Source: Catenaria anguillulae PL171
Lineage: Eukaryota; Blastocladiomycota; Blastocladiomycetes; Blastocladiales; Catenariaceae
DNA length: 62,078 nucleotides
NCBI GenBank assembly: GCA_002102555.1
Contig: MCFL01000141.1
Coordinates: 1-62,078, forward strand
Direction: 5' to 3'
Shown here: positions 36,405-49,838 of the stretch, in pieces
Position numbering within the stretch: position 1 is the first letter of the stretch
How the letters are laid out: each line of letters starts with the position of its first letter
The notes under the pieces: model-generated
What the model saw: the letters and a program-made list of their open reading frames with translations, nothing else
Told to the model about the DNA's origin: nothing
The model's database searches: none
Position numbers and translations under genes: made by a program

Positions 36405-36565
36405 GGTCAGATCGAGAGATTGTGCGCGTGCTGCCTTGCCGCTGTGCTCGAGAGTACAAAAGCCCCTCGCCGCCCACCCATCATTCCTCCCTCTCTCCGA
36501 CTTGACTCCTCATCCACACGTCTCCCTGTGACTCAACCTCCACCCTCCACCCTCCACCAACCAAC
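36405..36565 (+). promoter_or_regulatory. enolase proximal promoter and leader
   Basis: The last 90 bases before the ATG are strongly pyrimidine-rich, with CCTCCACCCTCCACC repeats, then ACCAACCAAC directly before the start codon. CT-rich leaders are common in highly expressed fungal glycolytic genes. Inference from composition only. Confidence 0.45.
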
Positions 36566-37971
<1,406 letters not shown>

Positions 37972-38504
37972 GCCGTGATTCTTCTCAATCCGTTCTCTTT
38001 TTCGCGTCCCCTTGCATTCCCGTTGTGAATGTGCAAGTATATCCCACCAAGCTCATGTCCTTTTGTACGTGTGATTGTATATATCAACAATAGTTTTATC
38101 GCCTCTTGAGTTGCTTTCCGCTGCCATCCACCTGTGGCCATGGTCACACTCATGCATCTGGCCTCTTACAGAACATTGCTCGTTTATACGTGTAAACCAG
38201 CGGACACGGATGAAGTCGGACGTGCGAGAAATGCACAGAAAGATGATACACTGTCAACACGCTCGCAACGGTGACGGCGGCTGCAGCCAACCGCTTGCCT
38301 GCCGCTCATTTCGGTGGCGTTGCTGAAAGGTTTCCAAGGTTGGCTCGCTCCTCCTGCGTCTCATGCCCACACCAGTCACGACTCACGCACAGTACAAATA
38401 CCGCAAGCTGCCCGCTCTGTCCCATTCCTCTCTCTCTCCTTTCCCTACGAGTAACGGACACCCCAATGAATGCCTGGCATTGAGATAATCAAACGAAATC
38501 CAAC
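37972..38504. other. intergenic region
   Basis: 533 bases between enolase and the C2 gene. Nothing recognised. Confidence 0.4.
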
Positions 38505-39155
38505 ATGACTGCCTCTTCTACCACTGCCACGCCCGCCACTCGCCCGCTGCGCATCTCGTTGGTCGAAGTCACCGTTGGTGCGTCCGCCACCACTTCCAAA
38601 TGGCTCCTCATGTTTGGCCAGACAGATGCTGACCTCTGCCTGTGGCGTTGTCACACGGCCCAATTCCCCAACAATCAGTCGAATCGCGCGGACTCAAGGA
38701 CTCTGACTTCTTCGGCAAGGCCGATCCTTACCTGCTCGCCACCGTCGGCGACCACACCCTCAAGTCCAAGGTACGCACGCGTGTATCTCGAGCTGCCTGT
38801 GCCAGTTGAGGTGCACCCCAATCTCATCTAACCCTGATCCGCTCGATCCTCCCGTGTCTGCCCATCATAGACCAAGGAATCCGCAGGCACAAACACGTCC
38901 TTCAACGAGACCTTCATGTTCCCGCTCTCCTCGTCTTCGTCGGCCGCGCCCGCCAACAACTCTTTGACCATTGACCTGATGGACGACGACACCATGGGCC
39001 GTGACGATCTGCTGGGCCGTATGTCGATTCCGCTTGCCGGCCTGCTGACTTCGGGCGCCGTGGATCAGTGGGTGCCGCTGACAAAGAAGGACGGCAGGCC
39101 CATTGCCGGCGCAGAGTTGCATGTCAGGGTGTGGCCCAAGGCCGTCATGGAGTAA
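38505..39155 (+). CDS. Small single-C2-domain protein
   Basis: Three exons (38505-38577, 38679-38770, 38871-39155), 149 aa. A C2 beta-sandwich covers almost the whole protein: LRISLVEVTVVESRGLK, DSDFFGKADPYLLATVG, then after the second intron NTSFNETFMFPL, LTIDLMDDDTMGRDDLLGR and a final strand AELHVRVWPKAVME. The Asp residues of both loops (DSDFFGKADPY and MDDDTMGRDD) are present, so Ca-dependent phospholipid binding is plausible. No other domain, so it probably works as a small membrane-targeted adaptor. The first exon encodes a Thr/Ala-rich leader. Confidence 0.85.
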
Positions 39156-39467
39156 ACATGGAGGGTTCATGTGTATGCATGAGAGAGTTGCGTGTGAGAA
39201 AGTGCAGGTATTCCCGGGATCGTGTCATCATCATAATGTAATGGACGGAGGTCAATCTTCTATTCCAATCTCTTCAACAAATAGTCTTGTGTGAGGCAAC
39301 CATTCGTCCAGCTCTTTCCGTTGTCGGATGACGCGTTACATCCCCACTACCGATAGATTGCGCGGCAGGTGAGTGCGCATATCCCTGTGTGGCCCAAGAA
39401 TTGTAGCACATGAAATGCATAACTAGTCGCAATCCAATTGCATCCAAACGCATCAATATTCACCGCC
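39156..39467. other. intergenic region
   Basis: 312 bases between the C2 gene and 7-TM gene C. Nothing recognised. Confidence 0.4.
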
Positions 39468-40658
39468 ATGGCCGAAGAGGTACAGGCAGACCACTTTTGT
39501 CGCGTTCGCAAGTTGAATCGCGTCTCATCGCGACCCAACGCCTGACCAAAACCTCACCTCTTCCGTCACCATTCCCAATCTAGTCCGAAGTCTTTGTGTT
39601 CTCGCCCGAGTCGTACGTCTTTGGTGCGACCATCACCATCCACCTATGGACGCTTTACTCGTCCGTCAACCTCTATTTTGCCACAAAGTCAAAATGGTAC
39701 GCGGCCATTGCGGCGCTGGCCGTGGGCCGCATTTGCGAGGTATGCATGTCGGTGCGGATCATGGCGCTGGGAATACCTGGCGAGATGGCCGCACTCGAGG
39801 TGGTCCAGCAAGTGATTAGTTGTGCGTGCCAGGTTGCGTTCGCGTGGATGCGGACAAGGAGGTACCTACTTGGCGTTGATATCATGCCTCAGGTTAGTTT
39901 ACTGAATGAACAAACTTGTGTACGTGCATAGTTTCCAACAAGTCTCAACACCCTCAACCACCCCGCGCGCTCTCACCCACACCATCCTCGCACTGACCTT
40001 TGTCAGCATCACGCTGTCGACGCTGCTCAATCTGCTGGGCATTGTGGCCATGTTCATTCCAGCAACGCTGCCCAACATTGGGTCCACGTACCTGCCCTTC
40101 ATGCTGTTTGATTCGCTCGTGACGCTCGTGACGGCCTATGCCATCTCATCGACACTCCGCGCAGCCACGTCCTCGTCCCGCCCAGCAATGGCCATGCCTC
40201 AGATCATGCACGCACCGCCGCCAAGCAGCAAAGGCGCAGACGAAAAACACATTGCGACCGACACGACGGCCGCCACGCGCAAGTCCGAAGTGCTTGGGCT
40301 GACCAAAGTGGAGCGCATTGGGACGCTGCTGGGTTTTGAATCCGTCCTGCTCGTGTGCGTGCTGCTCGCACTCAATGCGTCTGCGCACTGGGACCCGTAT
40401 TGGAGCTCCGTGTACCTCGGGTGGGCAATTGAAGGCAGGTGCTTTTGCGAGTATGTGTGTTTGGCGGCCAGGATCATGGGCGTTGGGTTTGGTGGTGGCG
40501 GCGCAAAGGGCCCGCAGTCGTCCTTGGCAACCAGCTCGTTTGCGCATTCGTCGGATGGCGGCCCGAGTGGGCATGCGCATGCAGGTGGGTCGTCGATGGG
40601 CAAGCAAAGCGAGACCATTCCGCCTGGTGCACAGGTGGAGACGGTGCTCGGACACTGA
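39468..40658 (+). CDS. 7-TM membrane protein C (divergent paralogue of A and B)
   Basis: Three exons (39468-39479, 39584-39861, 39932-40658), 338 aa. The first exon encodes only MAEE. Exon 2 is 278 nt with phase 2 at its end, exactly as in A and B. About seven hydrophobic segments include GATITIHLWTLYSSV, AAIAALAVGRICEVCMSV, LALTFVSITLSTLLNLLGIVAM and ESVLLVCVLLALNASA. Sequence identity with A and B is low, but alignable marks remain: RSFQQVSTPSTTPR against RLQQVARTWSPR, and DPYWSSVYLGWAIEGRCFCEY against DPTWSTYYAAEAFRLYAF. It lacks the last intron of A and B and has a longer Gly/Ser/His-rich tail. Function unknown. Confidence 0.75.
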
Positions 40659-40892
40659 ATGATACATTGTAAGGAGAAAGAAATTTTCGACATTTCCGAT
40701 GGAGTAGAGTGGAAGGATCGAATCAGTAAATGCACGTCATCAGTAGGAAGGAATGCATTTGGCATATTGAGGGTAAACTGCTGTGCATTTATTTGCACGA
40801 TGAATGGAAATTGGGGTGGACAACGGTATCGAATACAGACGAACACACACACATTTGTACCGTACAGGCCGACTAGACACTTTGCCGGCCAT

Positions 40893-41963
40893 TCATCCCG
40901 GAGTTTGCCTGACCGCCCTGTTATTCACTTGCATGGCAGGAGATAATGTGCAGTGCACCACCGACCCAGTGCGCTGCTCGCTTTCCGCCAACATACGCAA
41001 ATCCACGCTCGGCATGTCTCCGATCTGTTCATCACCCACGACCACAACCGCTAGTGTCGCCGACGCACCCAGTACAGGTGACGGCCGGTTGGATCCATTT
41101 GTGAGAGGTGGGTGAGTCAAACTCACGACGTCTTCGTCGCGTTCGGTGATTGTACTGAGCTGTGGGCGCGGCCCAATGGGGATGAGCGGGTATGATCCGA
41201 CCGAGGCAGAGCGCGGGAGGATGGGGATTGCGGTGTGAACGAGCAAAGGGTCGGTCGACGACCGACCTGGCGGCGGAGGGGGTGGTGGTGCGAGTGGTGG
41301 GGGTATGTGTGGAATGGTGGCGGTGGGTCGGCCAAGGGAGGTTAGAGTCGATGTGGACGACCGCAACATGTCGTTGGCATTGGCGGTAGGGAGCGGGGTT
41401 GAGATGGCCGTGGTCAGATACCGCTCCGTCTCGTGATCGAGGGTGCGGTACTCTGGTGCCTCGCCCGCTTCTGCCGCAACCGGTGCCCTTGCGTCTGCTG
41501 TTGAATCCGCAACAGCAATGGTTGCGTGTGACTGGGACCGCCCAAACGAGGCCAACCTGCTGAGCGACCGCACCAGAGATCCTGTCAGTGACTGGTATCG
41601 CGGGAGAGTGGGCGTGTCATTGGGCAACGCCAGCTGGCCATGACCGGATCCGCGATTGTTGCCGCGGCCGCGGCGCGAATACCGCCTGAGCGGGTCGAGC
41701 ATGCGTGGGTCGGCCGGGCGGAGGCCCTCGCGGTCGAGATGCGGGACCTTGGTGCGGAAGGAAGGCAGGGACGTGCGTTGCTTGCAGCAGATGAAGAAGA
41801 GGCCGATGAGGGCTATGAGGAGAATGACGTTTGCGAGGACGAGTGGCAGGATGGCTGCCGAGGAGATGCCCGAGGAGGGCGCAAAGGGGTCTGCTGGGGA
41901 TCCTGATGGTGGCGGTGGATTCGTGGTAGGTGCTGGAGACGGCGGCGAGGATGCAGTTGGCAT
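40893..41963 (-). CDS. Single-pass membrane protein with Pro-rich cytosolic tail
   Basis: The ORF is open from 42065, but the first ATG is at 41963 (MPTASSPPSPAP), giving 356 aa. A 5' exon carrying a signal peptide may be missing. The ectodomain is Pro/Ser/Thr-rich and short. One TM helix (ILPLVLANVILLIALIGLFFICC) is followed by a basic stretch (RRYSRRGRGNN) and a long tail with PPLAPPPPPPPG, a possible SH3 ligand. I recognise no domain. The SH3-bearing membrane protein at 33868-35259 lies 6 kb away, and an interaction would be speculation. Overall plan fits a fungal surface sensor. Confidence 0.6.
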   Translation of the reverse strand: MPTASSPPSPAPTTNPPPPSGSPADPFAPSSGISSAAILPLVLANVILLIALIGLFFICCKQRTSLPSFRTKVPHLDREGLRPADPRMLDPLRRYSRRGRGNNRGSGHGQLALPNDTPTLPRYQSLTGSLVRSLSRLASFGRSQSHATIAVADSTADARAPVAAEAGEAPEYRTLDHETERYLTTAISTPLPTANANDMLRSSTSTLTSLGRPTATIPHIPPPLAPPPPPPPGRSSTDPLLVHTAIPILPRSASVGSYPLIPIGPRPQLSTITERDEDVVSLTHPPLTNGSNRPSPVLGASATLAVVVVGDEQIGDMPSVDLRMLAESEQRTGSVVHCTLSPAMQVNNRAVRQTPG

Positions 41964-43223
41964 GGTGACATGGGTTGCCGCTGGTGGTGGATGGTTGACA
42001 GGGTCGGACGGGATGATGGTGACGGAAAGGACTGACGGGGTTGACTGCTTGGAGATAAATATCAAATCATATCATAGGGTTATGACATATGACATGGATG
42101 TCGATGGTACGTTGGGCCCGCCAGCGAGCTGGCCATCGCGACGAGGCAAGCTTAGGCAGCGAATGCGGTCAAAACCAAAACCCACCGCCTACCTATGGAC
42201 AAACTTGACCGCAACGTCAACGTCAACGTCAACGTCAACGTCAACGTTAACGGCGAGAGAGACTGGCTCGACGGATATTGATGGCCATGGTCATGGTCAT
42301 GGAAATGTTGAACTGACCACCAGAGATAGTGTGTGCATACATGGTGGCCGTGCCAGAGAGTAGTAGCAGAGCGAGCGAACGGGTCGAGTCCATGTCCATG
42401 TCCATGTCGATGGAGGAAATCTGACGATCGCTTGCCATTGTCTCACGGCACATGAAGCGAAAAGTCTCACACCAGTCACAGCGATCACAGCGATCAATGC
42501 TTTGGATGGGCCGAGGCCACGGACGATGGACGATGACAACATTCCTCAGGCTCAGGGATATGCACCCTAACGTGAGCTTACTTTCGTTTCGTATACAGCT
42601 TTACCTGCTGCTTCCAATTCCCATCAAACATTGTTTCGTTTCCAGCTTAGCTTCTATGTATGTGCGATGTGCGGCAGCCTCTGAGAAAGTCTGATCGACA
42701 GCCCCTTATCCATCCTTCAAATATGGATGGACGCACACGCACACGCACGCGACGCGTCTTGGTTGGCTGTAAACAAAGTTGGCACACAAAGATATGCATA
42801 CCTACGCGTCAGACTGATTTGAACCTTTCGAAATCCTTGCCCTGCCTTCAGCTAGCCTGCAGCCTGCAGTAGTCTGCAGCCGGCCACAGCTATTTATCGT
42901 TTTGCCCATGTCTTGACTCTTCTGATCTGTCACCAAGAAGAATTCAAGATAGAGACGTAGCCTCATCCTCATCCTCATCATCCATTGTCATACGCATTCA
43001 CTTGCCCTCACTCTGACGCTGACAGTGACTGCACGATTGATTGCCCTTCTCGAAACACGTTTTGAAGGTTCGTAATCGTATGCACTGGACACTCTGTCAT
43101 CCGTCCATTCAAAAGTCGGTGCTGGCCGCTCTCTTCTCCTCAATCCACTCACACACCCCTTGATTCATTCATTCATTCATTCAGGCACTGTCGCCAACAG
43201 TCAACCAACGCAATCAATCAACC
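41964..43223. other. divergent intergenic region with hexamer microsatellites
   Basis: 1.26 kb between the membrane protein (-) and phosphofructokinase (+). Three simple repeats are clustered: (AACGTC)n at 42213-42247, (CATGGT)n at about 42280-42302 and (CATGTC)n at about 42391-42412. (ATTC)n lies at about 43164-43184 in the PFK leader. No supported gene. Confidence 0.6.
42213..42247. repeat. (AACGTC)n tandem hexamer repeat
   Basis: Nearly six consecutive AACGTC units in the divergent spacer upstream of phosphofructokinase. The final unit reads AACGT before the run decays to TAACGG. Confidence 0.85.
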
Positions 43224-46200
43224 ATGGACACACCAACACTTTCGCACATCACCCTACGTGCCCGCGACCGCGCCCACCTGGGCCAGGCACTCGCCTTCTA
43301 TGGCCACTTTGGCTTCTCCATCATCCGCCACGACCAAGACGACAATGGCCACTGGCTCGTCTATCTCCCGCCCACCTCGCTGGCCGCCCCCAACAACTAC
43401 ATTCCCAAGGCCACAGCACCCCTGGTCCCTGCCTCGGGCGGCAAGGGCTCTGGATCGCCCGCCATGCCCTCCAGCCCGGTCCTCGCCCCGACGCCCTCGC
43501 ACGCGCCCGCAACCCCGCGCCGCGTCCAAAAGGGCGATCCGCAGCGCCCGCAGGTGCCCGCCACCATTCACTTGCGCGTGGCCGATCAGGGGTCTGTGGC
43601 CGGCGAACTCGTCGACTTGGACACGGAAAAGCTGCATGGCGCGCCCGTATCACTCGTGTTTACCACGGCCGACCTTGTGGCCCTCGAAAAGATGTGCTTG
43701 GCAAGGCAGTTCAAGTGCAAGCAAATGACTCGGGATGACGGTGGGGCCTACCTCTACGTGGCCGATCCCTTGGGCAATGTCGTTGTCTTCACCACAAAGG
43801 TATGTAGTACACATTCCTATCATTGATCTTTTCGGCCATGGATTCGATCCTCACACCTGCTTGATTGCTTGATCAGGCACACCCATTCTCGTCGCACATT
43901 CTGCAAAACTCGACCACGTCCATTCCATCGGGCACACTGCCAGATGCTCTTCCCTACGCAGCGATCCCGCACCATGCGACCGAATCCACCTCACGCTCCA
44001 GCGCACCCGTCTCGACGACGACGGATGCCGATGCCGCGGCCCCGGCCAAGCGCATTGGTGTCCTGACCTCTGGCGGCGACTCGCAGGGCATGAATGCGGC
44101 TGTCCGCTCGGTCGTGCGCATGGCCATTCTCAAGGGCATGCAACCTTATGCCGTGTACGACGGCTACCAGGGCCTCGTTGACAACCGTATGGTCCCCTTT
44201 GGCTGGGCCGATGTCCAGGGCTTGCTGAGGTTGGGCGGCACCGTGATTGGATCGGCTCGATGCATGGCATTCCGCGAGCGTGCCGGCAGGTTGACGGGCG
44301 CAAAGAACTTGGTGGATCGTGGCATCGACGCCCTTGTTGTGGTTGGCGGTGACGGCTCATTGACGGGTGCGGACCGCTTGCGTGCCGAGTGGCCCAGTTT
44401 GCTTGACGAGTTGCTGGCCACGGGTCGCATTTCGCAAGAACAGCGCAACCGGTACGCCCACTTGACCATTGTGGGCCTTGTCGGATCCATTGACAATGAC
44501 ATGTCCTCGACCGACATGACCATTGGGTGCGCCTCGGCCCTGCACCGCATTTGCGAGGCAATCGACGCCATCGAGGCCACAGCGCTCTCGCACGGACGTG
44601 CCTTTGTTGTGGAAGTCATGGGCCGCCACTGTGGATGGTTGGCCCTCATGGCTGCACTCGCCACGGGCGCTGATTGGTTGTTTGTACCCGAGCGGCCCGC
44701 ACTCGTCGAGTCGTGGCAAGAGGCCATGGTCAAGCACTTGCAAAAGCTCAAGGATCGTGGCCAAAAGAAGATGCTCGTCATTGTGTCCGAGGGCGCAATT
44801 GATCGCGAGTGCAACCCCATCAAGCCCGATGAGGTCAGGGATGTGCTGGCAAAGCAGCTCGGGTTGGATGCCAGGGTCACGACCTTGGGGCACGTGCAGC
44901 GCGGTGGTTCGCCTGCATTTTACGATCGGTATGCTCCGTTGTTTCGTCATTTACATTCTCGTAGAAACTTGTACTCACGCAGGATATTGTTCTGTGCCAT
45001 GCTTTTAGCTACCTCGGTACGGTCCAAGGTGTGCGCGCCGTCGAAGAAATCCTTCGCTCGACCCCGGAAACCCCGTCGCCCATGATCGGTATCTCGCAAA
45101 ACAAGCTCACAGTGCAACCGCTCATGAAGGCCGTCGAGCTCACGCACGCCGTGTCCAAGGCCATTGACGCCAAGCAGTTTGCGCGCGCCATGGAACTCCG
45201 CGACCCCGAGTTTGCGCCTGCCTTTGACACCTATGTTGCCATGAACAACCTCCCGCCGGCCCTTTTTGGCACGCCCGCGCCCACGTCGCTTCTGGCACGT
45301 GTGCCTGCAACCATTGGCAACTCGTCTTCGGTCGCAAGCAATGCCGGATCCGACTTCTCGCGCCCGGGGTCGCCCGCGCTCGATGCAATCCCGAGCAATG
45401 GCCTGCGCGTGGGTATCTTGCACATTGGCGCGCCCGCCGGTGGATCCAATGCCGCCACGCGCACAGCCGCGCTCTTGGCCCTCAACCGCGGTCATGTGCC
45501 CATTGCCATTTACAATGGTATTCCGGGCCTGGCCCGTGGCGACGCCAGCGTGCTGACGCGCCGGACCGTGGCCAACTGGACGGCGCGCGGCGGGTCCGAG
45601 CTTGGGACCAACCGGGAGCAGCCCAACAACCAGATTGGCGTGTGTGCGTTCCAGCTGCAGCGCTTGGGCATCAATGCGCTCATTTTCGTGGGTGGATTCG
45701 AGGCGTTTACCGCCCTGCACACGCTCGCTGCCAACCGTGACCAGTACCCCGCCCTGTGCATTCCCATGGTGCACATTCCCGCCACCATTTCCAACAATGT
45801 GCCCGGCACCGACTACTCGCTCGGGTCTGATACCGCGCTCAACGCCATTGTGGACGCGTGCGACAAGCTCAAGCAGTCTGCGTCGGCCAGCCGCAAGCGT
45901 GTGTTCATGGTGGAGGTGCACGGCGGCAACGTCGGGTACTTGGCAACCATGGGCGGATTGGCCGGCGGCGCCACTGACGTGTACATTCCCGAGGAGGGCA
46001 TCAACCTGGCGCGCATCCAAAAGGACGTGGACTACTTGCAGCGCAGGTACAGCGCTGAGCAGGGCACGGGCGCAAAGGAGGGGCGCGTGTTTCTGCGCAA
46101 CGAAAACGTGTCTGAGACGTATGGCACCGAGACGCTGTGTGCCATCATGCGCACCGAGTCTGGCGGCTTGTTTGATGCACGGTCGGCCTTGTTGGGTCAC

Positions 46201-46572
46201 TTGCAGCAAGGTGGGTCGCCCAGTCCCTTGGATCGTACGCGCGCAACACGGTTGGCGGCCGTGTGCATTGACTGGATCGAGCGCCACGCCCAGCCGCCGC
46301 GCGAGGGCTCGCCAGAGGCAAAGACGGGCCAAGTGGTCTACTCCAAGGTGCGCGAGTCGGCGTGTGTTGTTGGGTTCCGCGGTGCAGACTTGGTGTTTAC
46401 GCCCGTGGATGACTTGATGCAGTTGAACACGGATCTCAAGAACCGTAGGGCGCTCGAGGCCTGGTGGATGCCGTGGCGCGGATTGGTGCCTCTGTTGGCT
46501 GGGTATGCAGTGTCGGCCGATAAGGCAGCCGCGAGTGCAAAGTCGGCGCCAGAGCCGGTTGCAAAGTTGTAA
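43224..46572 (+). CDS. PFK1: 6-phosphofructokinase, fungal type with N-terminal VOC domain
   Basis: Commits fructose 6-phosphate to glycolysis using ATP. Three exons (43224-43799, 43877-44928, 45009-46572), 1063 aa, similar in size to yeast PFK subunits. Exon 1 encodes a glyoxalase/VOC-like domain ([35 protein letters not shown]), a known feature of fungal PFK. The catalytic half starts [20 protein letters not shown], with the ATP site [15 protein letters not shown], catalytic [35 protein letters not shown] and [13 protein letters not shown]. The second half, which in this family carries effector sites, starts [19 protein letters not shown] and keeps [15 protein letters not shown] and [17 protein letters not shown]. 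Whether a second subunit gene exists cannot be seen here. Confidence 0.96.
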
Positions 46573-47229
46573 GTGTGGTTTTTGTCATTGATTCCCTTGC
46601 GCCTGCTAGCAAGGCAGAGTGACTGAGGTTGTTGTTGTTGCTTTCTTCAGTTAGTTTATATCTCTTTATGCTTTTGCTCTGTTGCTTTCGTGTTCTTTAT
46701 CGTTGTAAACTGTTCTCGTCCGTCACGTTTTTCCCAGTCCTCTATTTCGTCAACACTTGTCTGAATTCTCAATGAATCACTGCTTTATACACCCATGCAT
46801 CCGCATCCCTTGTTCGGCTCCAAGTCGAGGAACTGGCCGCTGTGGCGAAAGCACAAGGAATGCTATTTACGTTGTCTGCAAACTAGGACAAGACAGGACT
46901 TGGCGCGATGTGAGGCAAGGTAAGGAGAATAGAGACAAGCACGAGGAGAAGAGATTGAAGAAGCGCAAGGACGTTTGGATGTGGGCCAAGGAAAAGGGGA
47001 ATAGGAATGAAATGTAAGGCAACAGGCAAAGAATGAAAAAAAAAGTGCTGGCAACATGCATGACAGGCAACAAAGACGACATGCAAATGAAAAACAAATA
47101 ACGATAGTAAGGCGGGATTGGCACGGAATAAGTTAATTCAGAGAAAATAATGATAAAAACGCTCGGCCCTCGCAGCGGTCTCGCAGGGGCCTTTTGAGTG
47201 CAAACACTTCAAGGCACCTCATCCTCACC
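46573..47229. other. convergent intergenic region
   Basis: 657 bases between PFK (+) and the CCCH gene (-), T-rich after the PFK stop and A/G-rich on the plus strand near 46900-47150. No gene recognised. Confidence 0.4.
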
Positions 47230-49838
47230 TCAAAATAGCTTGCGACGCACGGGCGCAATCTCTTCCTTCCACCCAAACCCGCCGCTTCTGTTGGCCCCGA
47301 ACCCAGCAGATGCTCCAGCGCCGCCAACCACACCTAGCATACCCACCGGACTCGACGCGAACTGCAAGCTGCCATGTGCTCCATTCTGGTCGTCCACCGT
47401 CATGTGTCCGAATTGGGCACGCATCGACGAGTAGCCGTCCTGCGGCGTGCTGGGCGCCGTTAGCGACATGTGCTGCCCCAACGGCGACGCCGATGGCGGG
47501 TGTCCAAATGGCGGCAGGTGTGATGACATTGCGCCCGATCCATGTCCTGACGACGGGGTCGTCGACATGGGCGATCCAAACGACGATGCGTGAGCTAGCG
47601 GTGGTGCCGTGGGACACGGCGACGAGGGGCACATAGAGCCAGCGTGCGCCGATGACGACAGTGCGGCAAATGTAGCGGCCCTGGGCCCTGAGCCGGTCGC
47701 CGTGAGCTCCCATGCCGACCACGCGTGGGTAATCTGGTGCGTCGGCGTTGGCGACGGTGCATAAGCTGTCGCGCCGCTCGGGCTCCACCATGCTCCACCG
47801 CCGCTGGCGCCCGTGACTGACATGGATGTAGGGGATGCCGACACGGCCATGTCGCCGCCACTTGTTCTGCTCATGAGATACGCCGGGTCAGAGTGCCGGT
47901 GCTGCGCGTACAAGTGCTGCTGCGAGTTGTACTTGATGGCCGACGTGGGCGTCGACGGCTCCAGACCGAGCTCTTGCTTGAGCCCAGAGTCGAGGCCCGT
48001 CACGTCCATCGAGTCCACGTCCATGTCGCCAGCGGCAGCGGCAGCGGCGGCGTCCGAGTTTGGCATCGAGTCCAGCATCATGCTATCGGACATGGAAGAC
48101 TGGTGCGCCGGGCTCGTTAGCGTGGATCCACCAAAGGGAGACATGCCCATGCCGCCAGAGGTGCTGTTGTATGGCGGGGTGGGCATGGATGAGAGAATTG
48201 AGGGCTGGTTCGAGTGCAGCGACTTGGGCGTGGGTGTGGGCGGCATGGACGTTGGCGCCGACGACGAGTTGCTGGCGGTGTTGTTGTTGTTGTTGTTGTT
48301 CTTGTTGTTGTTACTGCCGCTGTTGGGTGACATGCTGATTGCTCCACCGCTGCTTCCAGTCCCAGTCGACCCAGGTGACTGGTTGTTGCTGTTGCTGTTG
48401 CTGTTGCTGTTCTTGGACCCGTTGATGATGTTTCCATGCGCGTCATTGTGCTGTTGAGGCAAGATCACAGAGTCAGACGTCGATGGCGAAGGCTCAATGA
48501 GGTCGACTTGGCGCAGCGTACAATGAAACAACACCGCCGGCCATACGGACACCACCCCTGCTCATGAAATGTCCGACACACTTCCGTCTTGTACTTTGGA
48601 TGCCTCGGGACCTGCCTGAGCTCGTTGGGCGCGTGTGCAAACTGGCACTTGTTGCCGTATCGACACGTGCCCGTCTCTTCCCAACTGCGGCACATTTCCG
48701 TCTTGTACAAGGACGCCCGACGGGCGGCGGCGGCTGCCGCAGCGGCCGAGGATTGCGCAGTGCCCGGGTTGTTGGACAGCATGGACGCCGTGTCGGATTG
48801 ATCGCCGGACAAGGATTGCTGCTGCTGTTGCTGCTGCTGTGCGTGATACATTTGCTGGACTTGGAAGTTGTGCTGCTGCTGGAACGCGGCCGAGGATGGG
48901 TCGGGCATGGCACCAGGTCCATTGGAGAACAATTGCGGGAATTGTGCGGCATGGGCAGCGGCAAAGCTACGAGTAACGGGTCGGTTCGGAAACGGCATCA
49001 TGAAGGTCGGAGGCTGTTGCAGTTGATCAGCCATGGAAAGTGAAGGGTCCAATGGCTGCTGCTGCTGCTGCTGCTGTTGAAAGTGTTGCTGATGAGCAAA
49101 GTCGGGATACTGGACATGGATGGGGGTGTGTGGAGGTGCAAACGGCTGCTGCTGCTGTTGCTGTTGCTGTTGCGGCGGTCTTTGCCCCTGCGTTGACATT
49201 GATTGCTGTTGCTGCTGCTGTGGGTACTGCCCGTTTCCAGCAGAAGAACGTGCGTGACCATGACCATGACCATGCCCTTGGCTGTACGGAGATGAAGAGG
49301 GGCTACCCGTACTGCTCGGGCGCTGTCGCAGATGGTACGAGTGCTGAACGGGCAGTGGCGGAGCACGGGAGCGACCTGATCGGCGTGCGGGCGGGTGCAT
49401 GCTGCCCGCCGCGGCAACGGTGGCCGAGCTGTGCGCGACGGTGGAGGCAGCGGCGGCAGCGCGGGCCTTTGCACGGGTGCGATGGGCAATGGCGGCATCG
49501 TTGGCCTCGTTGGCCGAGCGCGGGCCAGGATTGGCGGTCGAAGGGCCACCCGTGAACAACTGCGGGTTATTATTCATCATGTTGGCGGAGACGGAGAAAG
49601 ACGAGAACGAGGATGAGGACGAGGACGAGGACGAGGGAATGGATGGAGACGATGAAGCCGGTCCGAATCCAAACGATGATGGCATGGCACTGGCACTGGC
49701 ACTGACACTGCTGCTACCGACGTCGACACAACGTGAATGGCCACTTGGGATTGCGTTGGAGCCGGAAACGTCGACGTCGTCAAGAGCGCAACTGGCATTG
49801 GCAACAGCAAAAATGGGCGGCGGAAAAGGAGCCGCCAT
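47230..49838 (-). CDS. Tandem CCCH zinc-finger protein (TTP/Tis11/Zfs1 type)
   Basis: Predicted to bind AU-rich elements and promote mRNA decay. Two exons (49838-48522, 48450-47230), 845 aa. The tandem zinc-finger unit is textbook: [18 protein letters not shown] then [19 protein letters not shown], then [18 protein letters not shown] and RRCCFIHND. The intron falls inside finger 2: exon 1 ends CCFI and exon 2 starts HND, supplying the last zinc-binding His. The N-terminal 350 residues are Ser- and Gln-rich (CAG/CAA runs). The C-terminal half is Ser/Gly/Met-rich with an Asn tract encoded by AAC/AAT repeats at about 48270-48315. Family members recruit deadenylases through flanking regions, but no such motif was identified. 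Confidence 0.92.

Noticed and set aside
42213-42412. CRISPR-like or telomeric repeat
   Set aside because: Units are 6 nt and contiguous without spacers, and match no telomere repeat I know.
44947-46332. 461-codon minus-strand ORF opposite phosphofructokinase
   Set aside because: It is the antisense shadow of a GC-rich, codon-biased exon; its composition is Gly/Arg/His-rich with no domain.
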